Of a stretch of DNA of 64,000 bases, positions 24,292 to 32,399 are shown piece after piece. Position 1 is the first letter of the stretch. Each line of letters starts with the position of its first letter. The DNA is from CAXXOK01 sp964584315 (GTDB lineage: Bacteria; Bacillota; Clostridia; Christensenellales; Aristaeellaceae). The notes beneath the pieces are model-generated. The model was given only the letters and a program-made list of their open reading frames with translations, was not told the origin of the DNA and made no database searches. The translations under genes and the position numbers were made by a program. Where the stretch lies: contig CAZOZO010000010.1 in the NCBI GenBank assembly GCA_964584315.1, forward strand, positions 15,530 through 79,529, read 5' to 3'.

Positions 24292-26946
24292 TCAAGTATT
24301 CGCTTTCAGTTCCTCTATCCGCTGCGCGAGCGATTCGAGCATTCCCTGATTGGTCTTGAGCTTCTCCTGCTCCTGCGCAACCAGCGCCGCCGGCGCCTTG
24401 CCCGTAAAGCCCGGGTTATTCAGCCGCGCTTCCGCGCGCTCCACTTCCGCCGCCAGTGCCGCGCGCTCCTTTTCCAGCCGTGCGATCTCCTTGTCGATAT
24501 CCACCAGCTCGCCCAGCGGGATGCGGATCTCCGCCGACGCGCAGATCGCGCTAACCGTTTTCTCCGCGCTCGCCTCGCCCTTGCGGCCGATGGTCACGCT
24601 GCTTGCGCCCGCCAGCCTTTGCAGGTACGGCTCCGCGATGGAGAGCGCATCCTCCCAGCCCGCTTCCGGCAGTAGGGTCACATGCGTGCGCTTGCCCGCC
24701 TGCACCTTCATCTCCGCGCGCAGGTTGCGGATGGTGCGGATGATCTCCATCAGCCCCTCCATCTGCCGCTCCTCCGCCTCGAAGGTAAACGCGGGCCGCA
24801 CCTCCGGCCAGCTGGCGAGAATCAGCATGCCCTCGTGAGCGGGCAGGTGCTGGTACACTTCCTCCGTGATAAACGGCATAAACGGGTGCAGGAGTTTCAG
24901 GATGCTCTCCAGCACCGCGTAGAGCACGGCGCGCACATTCTTCTTCTGCGCCTCGTCCTCGCCCAGCAGCCTGCCCTTGGCCAGCTCGATGTACCAGTCG
25001 CAGAACTCGCTCCACGTGAACTCGTAAATCTTATTGGCGGACAGGCCGAAGTCCCCGTCCTCCATGTGGGCGCTCACCTCGGCCACCGCCTTTTGCAGCC
25101 GGGCGAGAATCCACTGATCCGGCAGCGTGAGCAGCGCGGGGTCGATCTCCTCTTTCGCGTCCATGTTCATCAGCACGAAACGGCTGGCGTTCCACACCTT
25201 GTTGGCGAAGTTGCGCGCGGCCTCCACCTTCTCGGTGGAGAAGCGCGTGTCGTTGCCGGGGCTGATGCCCATGGCCAGCGAGAAGCGCAGCGCGTCCGCG
25301 CCGTAGGTCTCGATCACCTCCAGCGGGTCGACGCCGTTGCCGAGGCTCTTTGACATCTTGCGGCCCTGCGCGTCGCGCACCAGCCCGTGGATGAGCACCG
25401 TGTCAAACGGTGTCTCCCCCATCTGTTCGATGCCGCTGAAGATCATCCGCGCCACCCAGAAGAAAATGATATCATACCCCGTCACCAGCATGCTGGTGGG
25501 GTAGAAATAGCGCAGATCCTCCGTGTCATGCGGCCAGCCCAGCGTGCTGAACGGCCACAGCCCGCTGGAAAACCACGTGTCCAGCACGTCCTCGTCCTGG
25601 CGGAGCCTTGTGCGGCCGCACTTGGGGCACGTGTGCGGTTCGTCCTTGCGCACGATCAGCTCACCGCACTCCTCGCAGTACCACGCGGGGATGCGGTGCC
25701 CCCACCACAGGTGGCGGCTGATGCACCAGTCGCGGATGTTCTCCATCCAGTTGAAGTAGATTTTGCCGAACCGCTCGGGCAGGAACTTGGTCTTGCCTTC
25801 GCGCACCACGTCGATGGCGGGCTTGGCGAGCGGCGCCATGCTGACAAACCACTGCAGGCTGGTCACCGGGTCCACGGTGGTGTGGCAGCGGTAGCAGGTG
25901 CCCACGTTGTGGGTGTAGTCCTCGGTTTTCATCAGGTAGCCGCCCGCCGCGAGCTCCGCCACCACGGCCTTGCGGCACTCGGTCTCCGGCATTCCCTGAA
26001 ACTTGCCCGTCAGTTCGTTCATGGTGCCGTCGTCGTTCGTCACGCGGATCATGGGCAGGTCGTGACGCTTGGCGACCTCGAAATCGTTGGGGTCATGCGC
26101 GGGGGTGATTTTCACCGCGCCGGTGCCAAACGCCATGTCCACATAATCGTCCGCCACCACGGGGATCAGCTTATTGAGAATCGGCAGCACGACCATCTTG
26201 CCCACAAGGTGGGTATAGCGCGCGTCCTTGGGGTTCACGGCCACGGCGGTGTCGCCCAGCATCGTCTCTGGGCGGGTGGTCGCCACGGTCACGCCCTCGC
26301 CGCCATCTGCGGCCGGGTAGCGGATGTGCCACAGGTGGCTCTGCTGCTCCTCGTACTCCACCTCCGCGTCGGACAGCGCGGTCTGGCACACGGGGCACCA
26401 GTTGATGATGCGGTTGCCGCGGTAGATGAGGCCCTTCTCATACAGCCGCACGAACACCTCGCGCACGGCCTCGTTGCAGCCCTCGTCCATCGTGAAACGC
26501 TCGCGGCTCCAGTCCGCGCTGGCGCCTAAGCGCCGCTGCTGGCGGTTGATGCGGCCGCCGTACTCCTCTTTCCACTTCCACGCGCGGGCCAGAAACGCCT
26601 CGCGTCCGATCATCTCTTTGGTAAGGCCTTCCTTTTTCATCTGATCGACGATCTTCACCTCGGTGGCGATGGAGGCATGATCGGTACCCGGCAGCCACAG
26701 GGTGGGGTCGCCCTTCATGCGGTGGTAGCGGATGGGCGCGTCCTGCAGGAGGCAATCCATCGCGTGGCCCATGTGCAGCTGGCCCGTGATGTTGGGCGGC
26801 GGCATCACGATGGTGTAGGGCTTTTTGCCCGGCACGCGGTGCGCCTTGAAAGCGCCGCTCTCCTCCCACATGCGGTACAGCTTATCCTCGATCTCCTGAG
26901 GGTTGAACACCTTATCCATCTCAAAATTCTTGCCCGTCTCGCTCAT
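24292..26946 (-). CDS. valS: Valyl-tRNA synthetase
   Basis: 884 residues, class I. The HIGH motif appears as PPPNITGQLHMGH, the KMSKS loop is GRKMSKSLGNG, and WCISRHLWWGHRIPAWYC and the CP1 editing domain (AVNPKDARYTHLVGK, THDPND-like AHDPNDFEVA) are clear. A C-terminal coiled coil (IDKEIARLEKERAALAAEVERAEARL) binds the tRNA, as in bacterial ValRS. A four-cysteine zinc cluster (CEEC and CPKC) sits near residues 420-440. The start at 26946 has GGGAGGGC upstream; a later in-frame Met (residue 10) is less favoured. The gene follows a 68-residue membrane protein gene by 19 bp, and both lie downstream of a valine T-box. Confidence 0.98.
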   Translation of the reverse strand: MSETGKNFEMDKVFNPQEIEDKLYRMWEESGAFKAHRVPGKKPYTIVMPPPNITGQLHMGHAMDCLLQDAPIRYHRMKGDPTLWLPGTDHASIATEVKIVDQMKKEGLTKEMIGREAFLARAWKWKEEYGGRINRQQRRLGASADWSRERFTMDEGCNEAVREVFVRLYEKGLIYRGNRIINWCPVCQTALSDAEVEYEEQQSHLWHIRYPAADGGEGVTVATTRPETMLGDTAVAVNPKDARYTHLVGKMVVLPILNKLIPVVADDYVDMAFGTGAVKITPAHDPNDFEVAKRHDLPMIRVTNDDGTMNELTGKFQGMPETECRKAVVAELAAGGYLMKTEDYTHNVGTCYRCHTTVDPVTSLQWFVSMAPLAKPAIDVVREGKTKFLPERFGKIYFNWMENIRDWCISRHLWWGHRIPAWYCEECGELIVRKDEPHTCPKCGRTRLRQDEDVLDTWFSSGLWPFSTLGWPHDTEDLRYFYPTSMLVTGYDIIFFWVARMIFSGIEQMGETPFDTVLIHGLVRDAQGRKMSKSLGNGVDPLEVIETYGADALRFSLAMGISPGNDTRFSTEKVEAARNFANKVWNASRFVLMNMDAKEEIDPALLTLPDQWILARLQKAVAEVSAHMEDGDFGLSANKIYEFTWSEFCDWYIELAKGRLLGEDEAQKKNVRAVLYAVLESILKLLHPFMPFITEEVYQHLPAHEGMLILASWPEVRPAFTFEAEERQMEGLMEIIRTIRNLRAEMKVQAGKRTHVTLLPEAGWEDALSIAEPYLQRLAGASSVTIGRKGEASAEKTVSAICASAEIRIPLGELVDIDKEIARLEKERAALAAEVERAEARLNNPGFTGKAPAALVAQEQEKLKTNQGMLESLAQRIEELKANT

Positions 26947-26965
26947 ATCCGATGCCCTCCCAGCT

Positions 26966-27172
26966 TCAAATGGGGATGATGTCCAGCAGGATCAGCGCGC
27001 CCGCCAGCGCCAGCACGAGGCCCGCGACCTTCAAGGGCACGACGGCCCGCTCGCCTCCCCGCTTAAATACCTTTCCGCCGAGCCACTTTGCGCCGTAGCC
27101 GAGCGCAGCGCCCAGCACCATCAGGCAAAGCCCCGGTATGCTAAGTCTGGAGAGCACGTTTTGCCAATACAC
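26966..27172 (-). CDS. Small two-helix membrane protein between the T-box and valS
   Basis: 68 residues from a GTG at 27172, chosen because GGAGG lies 8 nt upstream and the next ATG would cut into the first helix. Helix 1 spans about LSIPGLCLMVLGAALGYGA; a short basic loop (KWLGGKVFKRGGER) follows; helix 2 spans PLKVAGLVLALAGALILLD. The loop is positively charged, so both ends should face outside if the positive-inside rule holds. I do not recognise the family. It begins 26 nt after the T-box terminator and sits in the same transcription unit as valS, so its expression should rise when tRNA-Val is uncharged. Confidence 0.7.
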   Translation of the reverse strand: MYWQNVLSRLSIPGLCLMVLGAALGYGAKWLGGKVFKRGGERAVVPLKVAGLVLALAGALILLDIIPI

Positions 27173-27197
27173 GGCCGTCGCCTCCGTTTTCTGAAAA

Positions 27198-27471
27198 TCA
27201 AAAAGCCGCCCAGCCCGAAGGACGGAGCAGCTCCGTGGTACCACCTTGCTTTACGGAGGCAAAACACCCCCGCCTTGCCGCGCTGTATCGGGCGCGCCCG
27301 ACGGAGCTAAAGCGATGCGCTGCCTGATGCTTCGTCAAGCGATGCGCCGCGTTCACTCCGCGCCTTTGCGGGCGACCTTCCGCGCCTGTGCCATCCAAAC
27401 GGCCTTCCAGCCAAGGGCCGTTCTCTCTGTGGGGCGTAGGGCGTACTCCTCCCGGTCATCAGGCATATGCC
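27198..27471 (-). promoter_or_regulatory. Valine T-box riboswitch upstream of valS
   Basis: Read on the minus strand: a stem I region with an AGTA loop element (27447-27444), an AGAGAG box and GGAAGGTCG, in which GTC (27376-27374) is the likely valine specifier codon. A long intermediate region with two GCGCATCGCTT repeats follows. The antiterminator is AAGGTGGTACCACGG (27247-27233) with its partner CCGTCCTT (27225-27218). The competing terminator is CCGTCC / GGGCGG plus TTTTTG (27225-27199). Uncharged tRNA-Val should favour read-through into the small membrane gene and valS. Confidence 0.92.
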
Positions 27472-27516
27472 GCAAAGGCCGCGCACGCGCGACCTTTGCG
27501 ATGGTCGGAAAACCGC

Positions 27517-27714
27517 TTACGCGTTTTCCTTCTTGGCTTCGGTCATATCGACGACCTGCTTGCCATTGTAATAACCGCAGTGCTTGCACACGCGATGGCT
27601 GAGCTTTTTCTGGTGGCACTGCGGGCATTCCACGATGCCGGGCAGGGTCAGCTTCCAGTGGGCGCGACGGCTACGGCCGCGGGCGCGCGATATTTTTCCT
27701 TTCGGAAGAGCCAT
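27517..27714 (-). CDS. rpmF: Ribosomal protein bL32
   Basis: 65 residues: MALPKGKISRARGRSRRAHW is the bL32 N-terminus. The zinc form is kept, with CPQC and CKHC four-cysteine pairs around residues 30-46, so this is the zinc-binding paralogue type. It follows the DUF177 gene by 3 bp, the usual pairing. A very stable hairpin lies downstream (27470-27500, GCAAAGG.CGCGC / GCGCG.CCTTTGC) and separates it from the T-box. Confidence 0.98.
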   Translation of the reverse strand: MALPKGKISRARGRSRRAHWKLTLPGIVECPQCHQKKLSHRVCKHCGYYNGKQVVDMTEAKKENA

Positions 27715-27717
27715 GGT

Positions 27718-28227
27718 CTACACCTCCTCATCCTTTGTCAGCAAGCGCTGCAATGCTTCAAAAGGACGCTGTGTCGGCGATTCCTCTTCGCACGAGCTCT
27801 TGAAAATCTCCTGCTGGTACTTTTTCAGCGTCTCGCCGCCCTTGCAGCGTTCCTTGCACAGGAATCGCATGGGCAGGTTGAGCATCAAAAGCGTCAGCGC
27901 CATTTGGTCGAGGGTCAGCTTGCTGCCCTCGTAGCGGAAGGCTTCGTCCTCGGTCTCGTTAACGTCCTTGCGGAAGGCTTCGTCGAAACCGACCGTAAGC
28001 GGCACGCTCACAGGCGCGAGGCACATGGCGCAGGCGGCGCGTGCTGTGGTCATCAGCTCGCCCGCGAGCCGGACGGTGCCGTCCAGCGCGCTGAAGTGGC
28101 CTTGCAGCGAAACGGGCTCGAAGGCGACCGTTTCACCGACCACGTCCTGCGGGGGTACCACGACTTCCGCCGCAAACGGAAACTCCGTCCCCGGCGAGAG
28201 CAAAGCTTTCGTGACATCAAGCTCCAT
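27718..28227 (-). CDS. YceD/DUF177 family protein
   Basis: 169 residues from the ATG at 28227 (GAGGAGG upstream). It shows the DUF177 pattern: a beta-rich N-terminal half (VGETVAFEPVSLQGHFSALDGTVRL), a CAMCLAP cysteine pair, an acidic middle (DVNETEDEAFRYEGSKLTLDQ) and a late CKERCKGGET. DUF177 proteins are nearly always encoded before rpmF and have been linked to 23S rRNA accumulation in bacteria and plants; the exact role is not settled. It is co-transcribed with rpmF from a consensus promoter. Confidence 0.93.
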   Translation of the reverse strand: MELDVTKALLSPGTEFPFAAEVVVPPQDVVGETVAFEPVSLQGHFSALDGTVRLAGELMTTARAACAMCLAPVSVPLTVGFDEAFRKDVNETEDEAFRYEGSKLTLDQMALTLLMLNLPMRFLCKERCKGGETLKKYQQEIFKSSCEEESPTQRPFEALQRLLTKDEEV

Positions 28228-28256
28228 AGGTTCCTCCTCAAACGTGACCAAGTTGC

Positions 28257-28285
28257 ATTATAAGCCCATTTCACCCGCTTGTCAA
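28257..28285 (-). promoter_or_regulatory. Promoter of the DUF177-rpmF operon
   Basis: Full consensus on the minus strand: TTGACA, 17 bp, TATAAT, as expected for a ribosomal protein gene. Confidence 0.92.
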
Positions 28286-28311
28286 TTGGAAAATATGGGG
28301 ATGGAGGGAGC

Positions 28312-28345
28312 GGGTCAAGGGCCAATAGCCCTTGCGGGTGCAAGG
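28312..28345 (+). repeat. Dispersed hairpin repeat, copy B (between ackA and DUF177)
   Basis: GGGTCAAGGGCCAATAGCCC followed by TTGCGGGTGCAAGG. It matches copy C at the window's right end over about 23 bases and copy A over its CAAGGGCC core. More GC-rich inverted repeats follow to about 28430. No gene lies in the 28228-28486 spacer. Confidence 0.6.
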
Positions 28346-28486
28346 CGGCGCCCCGCGGCCCCGCGCCGCAGCGAGAACCCAGGCGAGCAAACAGCCGCGA
28401 TGCGGCGCTTTGGCGAGCGGGGGCTGCGTTGCCACGGGGTATCGACAGCTCTGCGCCTCACCTTTGTGCTGCCAGCTCCTGTCCCG

Positions 28487-29692
28487 TCAGTCCACGATGG
28501 GCTGGCCGGTCACGATGGCCACCGTGTCCTTGGCGATCACCAGCTCTTCATCGGTGGGGATCACGCAGATCTTCACGGTGCTGTCATCGGTGCTGATCAC
28601 GGCTTCGTCGCGGGTCTTGTTCTTTTCCATGTCCAGCTTCGCGCCCAAAAACTCGAAGCCCTGCATGACCATCGCGCGGAGGTTCTGGTTGTTTTCGCCG
28701 ATGCCCGCGGTAAACACGATGGCGTCCACCCCGCCCATGGCGGCGGCATACGCGCCGATGTACTTGCGGATGCCCCACACCAGCATGTCGCGGGCGATGA
28801 TGGCGTTCTCGTTGCCCTGGTCGCAGGCGGCGTCGATGTCGCGCATGTCGCTGGAAAGGCCGCTCACGCCCATCAGGCCGCTCTTTTTGTTGAGCAGGTC
28901 GAGCACCTCGTCCACGCTCTTATGGTCGCTGTTGGCGATGTACTGCACCACGGCGGGGTCAAGGTTGCCGCTGCGGGTGCCCATCAGCACGCCCTCCAGC
29001 GGCGTAATGCCCATGCTGGTATCCACGCATTTGCCGTTTACCACGGCCGCAAGGCTGGAACCGTTGCCAAGGTGGCAGGTGATGATACGGCTGTTTGCCC
29101 TGTCCAGCCCCAAAAACTCGCACGCGCGTTTGCTCACGTAGCGGTGGCTGGTGCCGTGGAAGCCGTAGCGGCGCACGTGCAGCTTCTTGTAATATTCCAT
29201 GGGCACGCCGTACAGGTAGGCCTTCTTGGGCATGGTCTGGTGGAAGGCCGTGTCGAACACCGCCACGTTCGGGGTGGTCGGCATCACCTTTTCGCAGGCC
29301 TCGATGCCCATGAGGTTGGCGGGGTTGTGCAGGGGGCCCAGCGGGATGTTCTCGCGGATGGCGTCCTTCACATCCTCATTGACCAGTACGCTGCCGGTGA
29401 AGCGCTCGCCGCCGTGCAGCACGCGGTGGCCTACCGCGGTGATCTCATCCATGCTCTTGACCGCGCCTTTTTCCGGGTCGGTCAGGGCCTTGAGCATCCA
29501 CTGAATGCCCTCGGTGTGGGTCTTCATGGGGGCGGCGGCGTCAAACACCTTGCCGTCCACCTTTTGCTGGATGCGGCTGCCGTCGATGCCGATGCGCTCC
29601 ACGAGACCCTTGGCGAGCAGTTTGTTGGTGTCCATGTCCAGCAGCTGATACTTGAGGGAGGAGGAACCCGCGTTGAGAATTAGCACTTTCAT
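28487..29692 (-). CDS. ackA: Acetate kinase
   Basis: 401 residues. The N-terminus MKVLILNAGSSSLKYQLL, HRVLHGGERF, FDTAFHQTMP, RRYGFHGTSHRYV and the C-terminal FTAGIGENN are the ASKHA/acetate kinase signatures. It makes ATP and acetate from acetyl phosphate. AAGGAG lies 10 nt before the ATG. pta is 13 bp upstream on the same strand, so the pair forms the acetate-producing operon. Confidence 0.98.
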   Translation of the reverse strand: MKVLILNAGSSSLKYQLLDMDTNKLLAKGLVERIGIDGSRIQQKVDGKVFDAAAPMKTHTEGIQWMLKALTDPEKGAVKSMDEITAVGHRVLHGGERFTGSVLVNEDVKDAIRENIPLGPLHNPANLMGIEACEKVMPTTPNVAVFDTAFHQTMPKKAYLYGVPMEYYKKLHVRRYGFHGTSHRYVSKRACEFLGLDRANSRIITCHLGNGSSLAAVVNGKCVDTSMGITPLEGVLMGTRSGNLDPAVVQYIANSDHKSVDEVLDLLNKKSGLMGVSGLSSDMRDIDAACDQGNENAIIARDMLVWGIRKYIGAYAAAMGGVDAIVFTAGIGENNQNLRAMVMQGFEFLGAKLDMEKNKTRDEAVISTDDSTVKICVIPTDEELVIAKDTVAIVTGQPIVD

Positions 29693-29705
29693 TTCGACTG
29701 ACTCC

Positions 29706-30704
29706 TTATGCTTGCGCTTTGACAGCGGTAATGGCGACGACGCTGACGATATCCTCCACGGAGCAGCCGCGGCTCAGGTCGTTGACCGGCTTGGCCAACC
29801 CCTGCACGATGGGGCCCACGGCGGACGCGCCCGCCAGCCGCTGCACCAGCTTGTAGCCGATGTTGCCCGCCTGCAGATCGGGGAAGATGAGCACATTGGC
29901 ATGGCCCGCCACGGGGCTGCCGGGGGATTTGAGCTTGCCTACGCTCTCCACCAGCGCCGCGTCCACCTGCAACTCGCCGTCGCAAACGAGGTCCGGGGCC
30001 AGCTCGTGCACCTTCTGCGTGGCCTGCTGCACCTTGGTTACCAGTTCATGCTCCGCACTGCCCTTGGTGGAAAAGCTGAGCATCGCGACCTTCGGCTCCA
30101 TGCCGGTCAGCTGCTTGCCGGTCTGCGCGCTGGCGATGGCGATGGCGGCCAGCTGATCCGCATCCGGGTCAGGCAGCACAGCGCAGTCGCCAAAGATCAT
30201 GACGCCCTCGTCGCCGTACTGGCTGTTCGGTACTTCCATGATAAACGCGCCGCTGACCACCGAGATGCCCGGTGCCGTCTTGATGATCTGCAGCGCAGGC
30301 CGCAGCACGTTGCCCGTGGAGTTGATGGCGCCCGCCACCATGCCGTCCGCGTCGCCGGTCTTGACCATCAGCGCGCCGTAGTACAGCGTATCGCCCGTCA
30401 CCAGTGCCCTGGCCTGCTCCGGGGTCATGCCCTTGGCCTTGCGCAGCTCGACGAGCAGGCTGATGTAGGCTTCGGTCTTGTCGCTGGCCTTGGGGTCGAT
30501 CAAGGTGATACCCGTGAGACCGGTGCCAGTTTGCGCAGCAACCTGCTCGATCTCGGTTTTGGTACCCAGCAGCGTCACGCTGGCGATGCCCTGATCCACG
30601 ATCCGGCGGGCGGCCTGCACCGTGCGCGGCTCGGAGCCCTCCGCCAGAACGATATGCTTCACGTTCTGCTGGGCTTTCGCCTTGATTTTGTCAATGACGG
30701 ACAT
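29706..30704 (-). CDS. pta: Phosphate acetyltransferase
   Basis: 332 residues, the short single-domain Pta form without the N-terminal regulatory domain. IVLAEGSEPRTVQAARR, GDADGMVAGA, MIFGDCAV, MLSFSTKGSA, ELQVDAALVESV, ANVLIFPDLQAGNIGYKL and GLAKPVNDLSRGCSVEDIV are typical. It converts acetyl-CoA and phosphate to acetyl phosphate. The start at 30704 has GGGAGGAAA upstream; an in-frame upstream extension overlaps the promoter region and is rejected. It is divergent from tmcAL. Confidence 0.97.
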   Translation of the reverse strand: MSVIDKIKAKAQQNVKHIVLAEGSEPRTVQAARRIVDQGIASVTLLGTKTEIEQVAAQTGTGLTGITLIDPKASDKTEAYISLLVELRKAKGMTPEQARALVTGDTLYYGALMVKTGDADGMVAGAINSTGNVLRPALQIIKTAPGISVVSGAFIMEVPNSQYGDEGVMIFGDCAVLPDPDADQLAAIAIASAQTGKQLTGMEPKVAMLSFSTKGSAEHELVTKVQQATQKVHELAPDLVCDGELQVDAALVESVGKLKSPGSPVAGHANVLIFPDLQAGNIGYKLVQRLAGASAVGPIVQGLAKPVNDLSRGCSVEDIVSVVAITAVKAQA

Positions 30705-30741
30705 GGCGGTTTCCTCCCTTATGTGGTAAAATGCATGTAGA

Positions 30742-30765
30742 TGTATACAACCGAAATAGTATACA
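30742..30765 (-). promoter_or_regulatory. Paired TGTATAC sites in the pta leader/promoter
   Basis: On the minus strand TGTATACTA and TGTATACAT occur as direct repeats 17 nt apart. The first contains a TATACT -10-like box, though no good -35 is visible. TAGTATACA (plus) also occurs upstream of uxuA. This is a candidate regulator site, weakly supported. Confidence 0.35.
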
Positions 30766-30859
30766 CCTTTTGCCTCGAAAAGGAAAGCGAAACACGAAAA
30801 AACGCGGCTGTACAACAGAAAAACAAATGTTAGCGCACAGCGTGCGCCGGAGGTGTGCC

Positions 30860-32059
30860 ATGAGGCCTGCCGTCGGGATCATCTGCGAATACGACCCCTT
30901 CCACCGCGGGCACGCGCGGCAGTTTGCGCTGGTGCGCGAGCAGCTGCCGGACGCGCGCATCGTGTGCGTGATGAGCGGCTGCTTTACCCAGCGGGGCAGC
31001 CCCGCGCTGTTTTCGCCTGCTTTTCGGGCGCGGGCGGCGCTTGCCGCGGGGGCCAGCATGGTGCTAGAACTGCCATGCGCCTTTGCCCTGCGCGAGGCGG
31101 AGAACTTCGCGCTGGGCGGGGTCGCAGTGCTGCATGGGCTGGGGTTTGTCTCCCACCTCTCCTTTGGGTGTGAAAACGCGATGCCCGCCTTTTTAGGGGC
31201 AGTCGCCGCGCTGATGGAGAATCCGAACGCGACATATCAGGCGGCGCTGCGCGCGGCGCTGGACAGGGGAGCGCCCTTTGTGGCGGCACAGGCCGAGGCA
31301 GCCGTTGCAGGGCTTTGCCAAAGCGGCGTACCGGGCGCGAGCCTCACGGGCGATGCTGTGTTGCGGGCGCTCGGGCAGCCCAACAACATTTTGGCCATCT
31401 GCTACCTGCGTGCGCTGCTCCGGCTGCAAAGCCGCATCATACCTTTGCCCGTGCAGCGCGTAGGCGACTACCACGCCACCGATCTAGCGGTGCACGGTTA
31501 CCCCTCCGCCAGCGCGGCGCGCCGGGCCTACCTTGCGGGCGACATTGCCGCCGCCGAATCCGCCTGCGGCTATCGGCTCGCGGGCGAACCCTGCCACCGC
31601 CCCGACGCGCTGGATACGCTGCTTTTGCACACTTTGCGCATCCAAACGCCCGATGCCCTGCGCGCCCTGCCGGACTGCACCGAGGGGCTAGAAAACCGCC
31701 TTGCCAAAGCCGCGCGCGAGGCCGTAAGCCGCGCGCAACTGCTGGCTCTGCTGAAAACCAAGCGCTACCCCCACGCACGCCTGAACCGCCTGCTGGGCCA
31801 CGCGCTGCTGGGGGCCACAGGCGAAATGTTTTCGCAAAACCCGCTGCCGACGTATGCGCGACTGCTGGGCTTTCGCAAGGATGACCGTGCGTGCCTTTCA
31901 CTGCTCAACCAAAGCAGCCTGCCAATCGTCGCCAAAGCCGCGGATGGAGATGCGCGCGACCCGCTGTATGCGCTGGATGCACGGGCCTATGATCTGTGGG
32001 CGCTGGGCGCAGGTCTGCCTGCGGGGCTCATGTACACGCAGGAGGTCGTGGTGGTGTAG
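30860..32059 (+). CDS. tmcAL: tRNA(Met) cytidine acetate ligase (TmcAL/YlbM family)
   Basis: 399 residues. It opens with the nucleotidyltransferase motif GIICEYDPFHRGHARQ (H15 and H18 of HxGH) and continues with VMSGCFTQRG, ELPCAFALREAENFA and SFGCENA, all typical of YlbM. In Bacillus the enzyme uses acetate and ATP to acetylate C34 of elongator tRNA-Met. It lies back to back with pta-ackA, which supply acetate. The start at 30860 has GGAGG 6 nt upstream; the open frame before it lacks family similarity. The C-terminus (TGEMFSQNPLPTYARLLGFRKD) is complete. Confidence 0.92.
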   Translation: MRPAVGIICEYDPFHRGHARQFALVREQLPDARIVCVMSGCFTQRGSPALFSPAFRARAALAAGASMVLELPCAFALREAENFALGGVAVLHGLGFVSHLSFGCENAMPAFLGAVAALMENPNATYQAALRAALDRGAPFVAAQAEAAVAGLCQSGVPGASLTGDAVLRALGQPNNILAICYLRALLRLQSRIIPLPVQRVGDYHATDLAVHGYPSASAARRAYLAGDIAAAESACGYRLAGEPCHRPDALDTLLLHTLRIQTPDALRALPDCTEGLENRLAKAAREAVSRAQLLALLKTKRYPHARLNRLLGHALLGATGEMFSQNPLPTYARLLGFRKDDRACLSLLNQSSLPIVAKAADGDARDPLYALDARAYDLWALGAGLPAGLMYTQEVVVV

Positions 32060-32220
32060 GGAGGCATGCCGCTCGTCACCCACATTGCAGCGCTGGGGCT
32101 GCACCGTTTGCATCGAGATATGGCACATTCGGTGTAATCCCTTTTGACATGAGCATGCTTAAAAACGTCATGCGGAAAACCGCAGCTTTGAAATCAGCTG
32201 AGCATTGCCGACGCAAGTAC

Positions 32221-32261
32221 GGCAAAGAGGCATCCGCTGCATTGCGGATGCCTCTTTGCGT
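32221..32261. terminator. Bidirectional terminator between tmcAL and parC
   Basis: Perfect arms GCAAAGAGGCATCCGC / GCGGATGCCTCTTTGC with a short loop, in the 340-bp convergent spacer 32060-32399. The A/T-rich stem base suits termination in both directions. Apart from a small CAAGGG / CCCTTG hairpin after parC, I see nothing else in this spacer. Confidence 0.8.
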
Positions 32262-32399
32262 AGATGAACCCTGCTGCCGCCATCCGTCGCGCAGCGTCTC
32301 GTCTGCTCCGGCCCCTTGGTCTGCGCTTACCGCGTTTCGACGCAAGGCCTCCGATGCCAAGGGCTTACACCCTTGAGTCTTTTCGGTTGCAGCGTGCGC

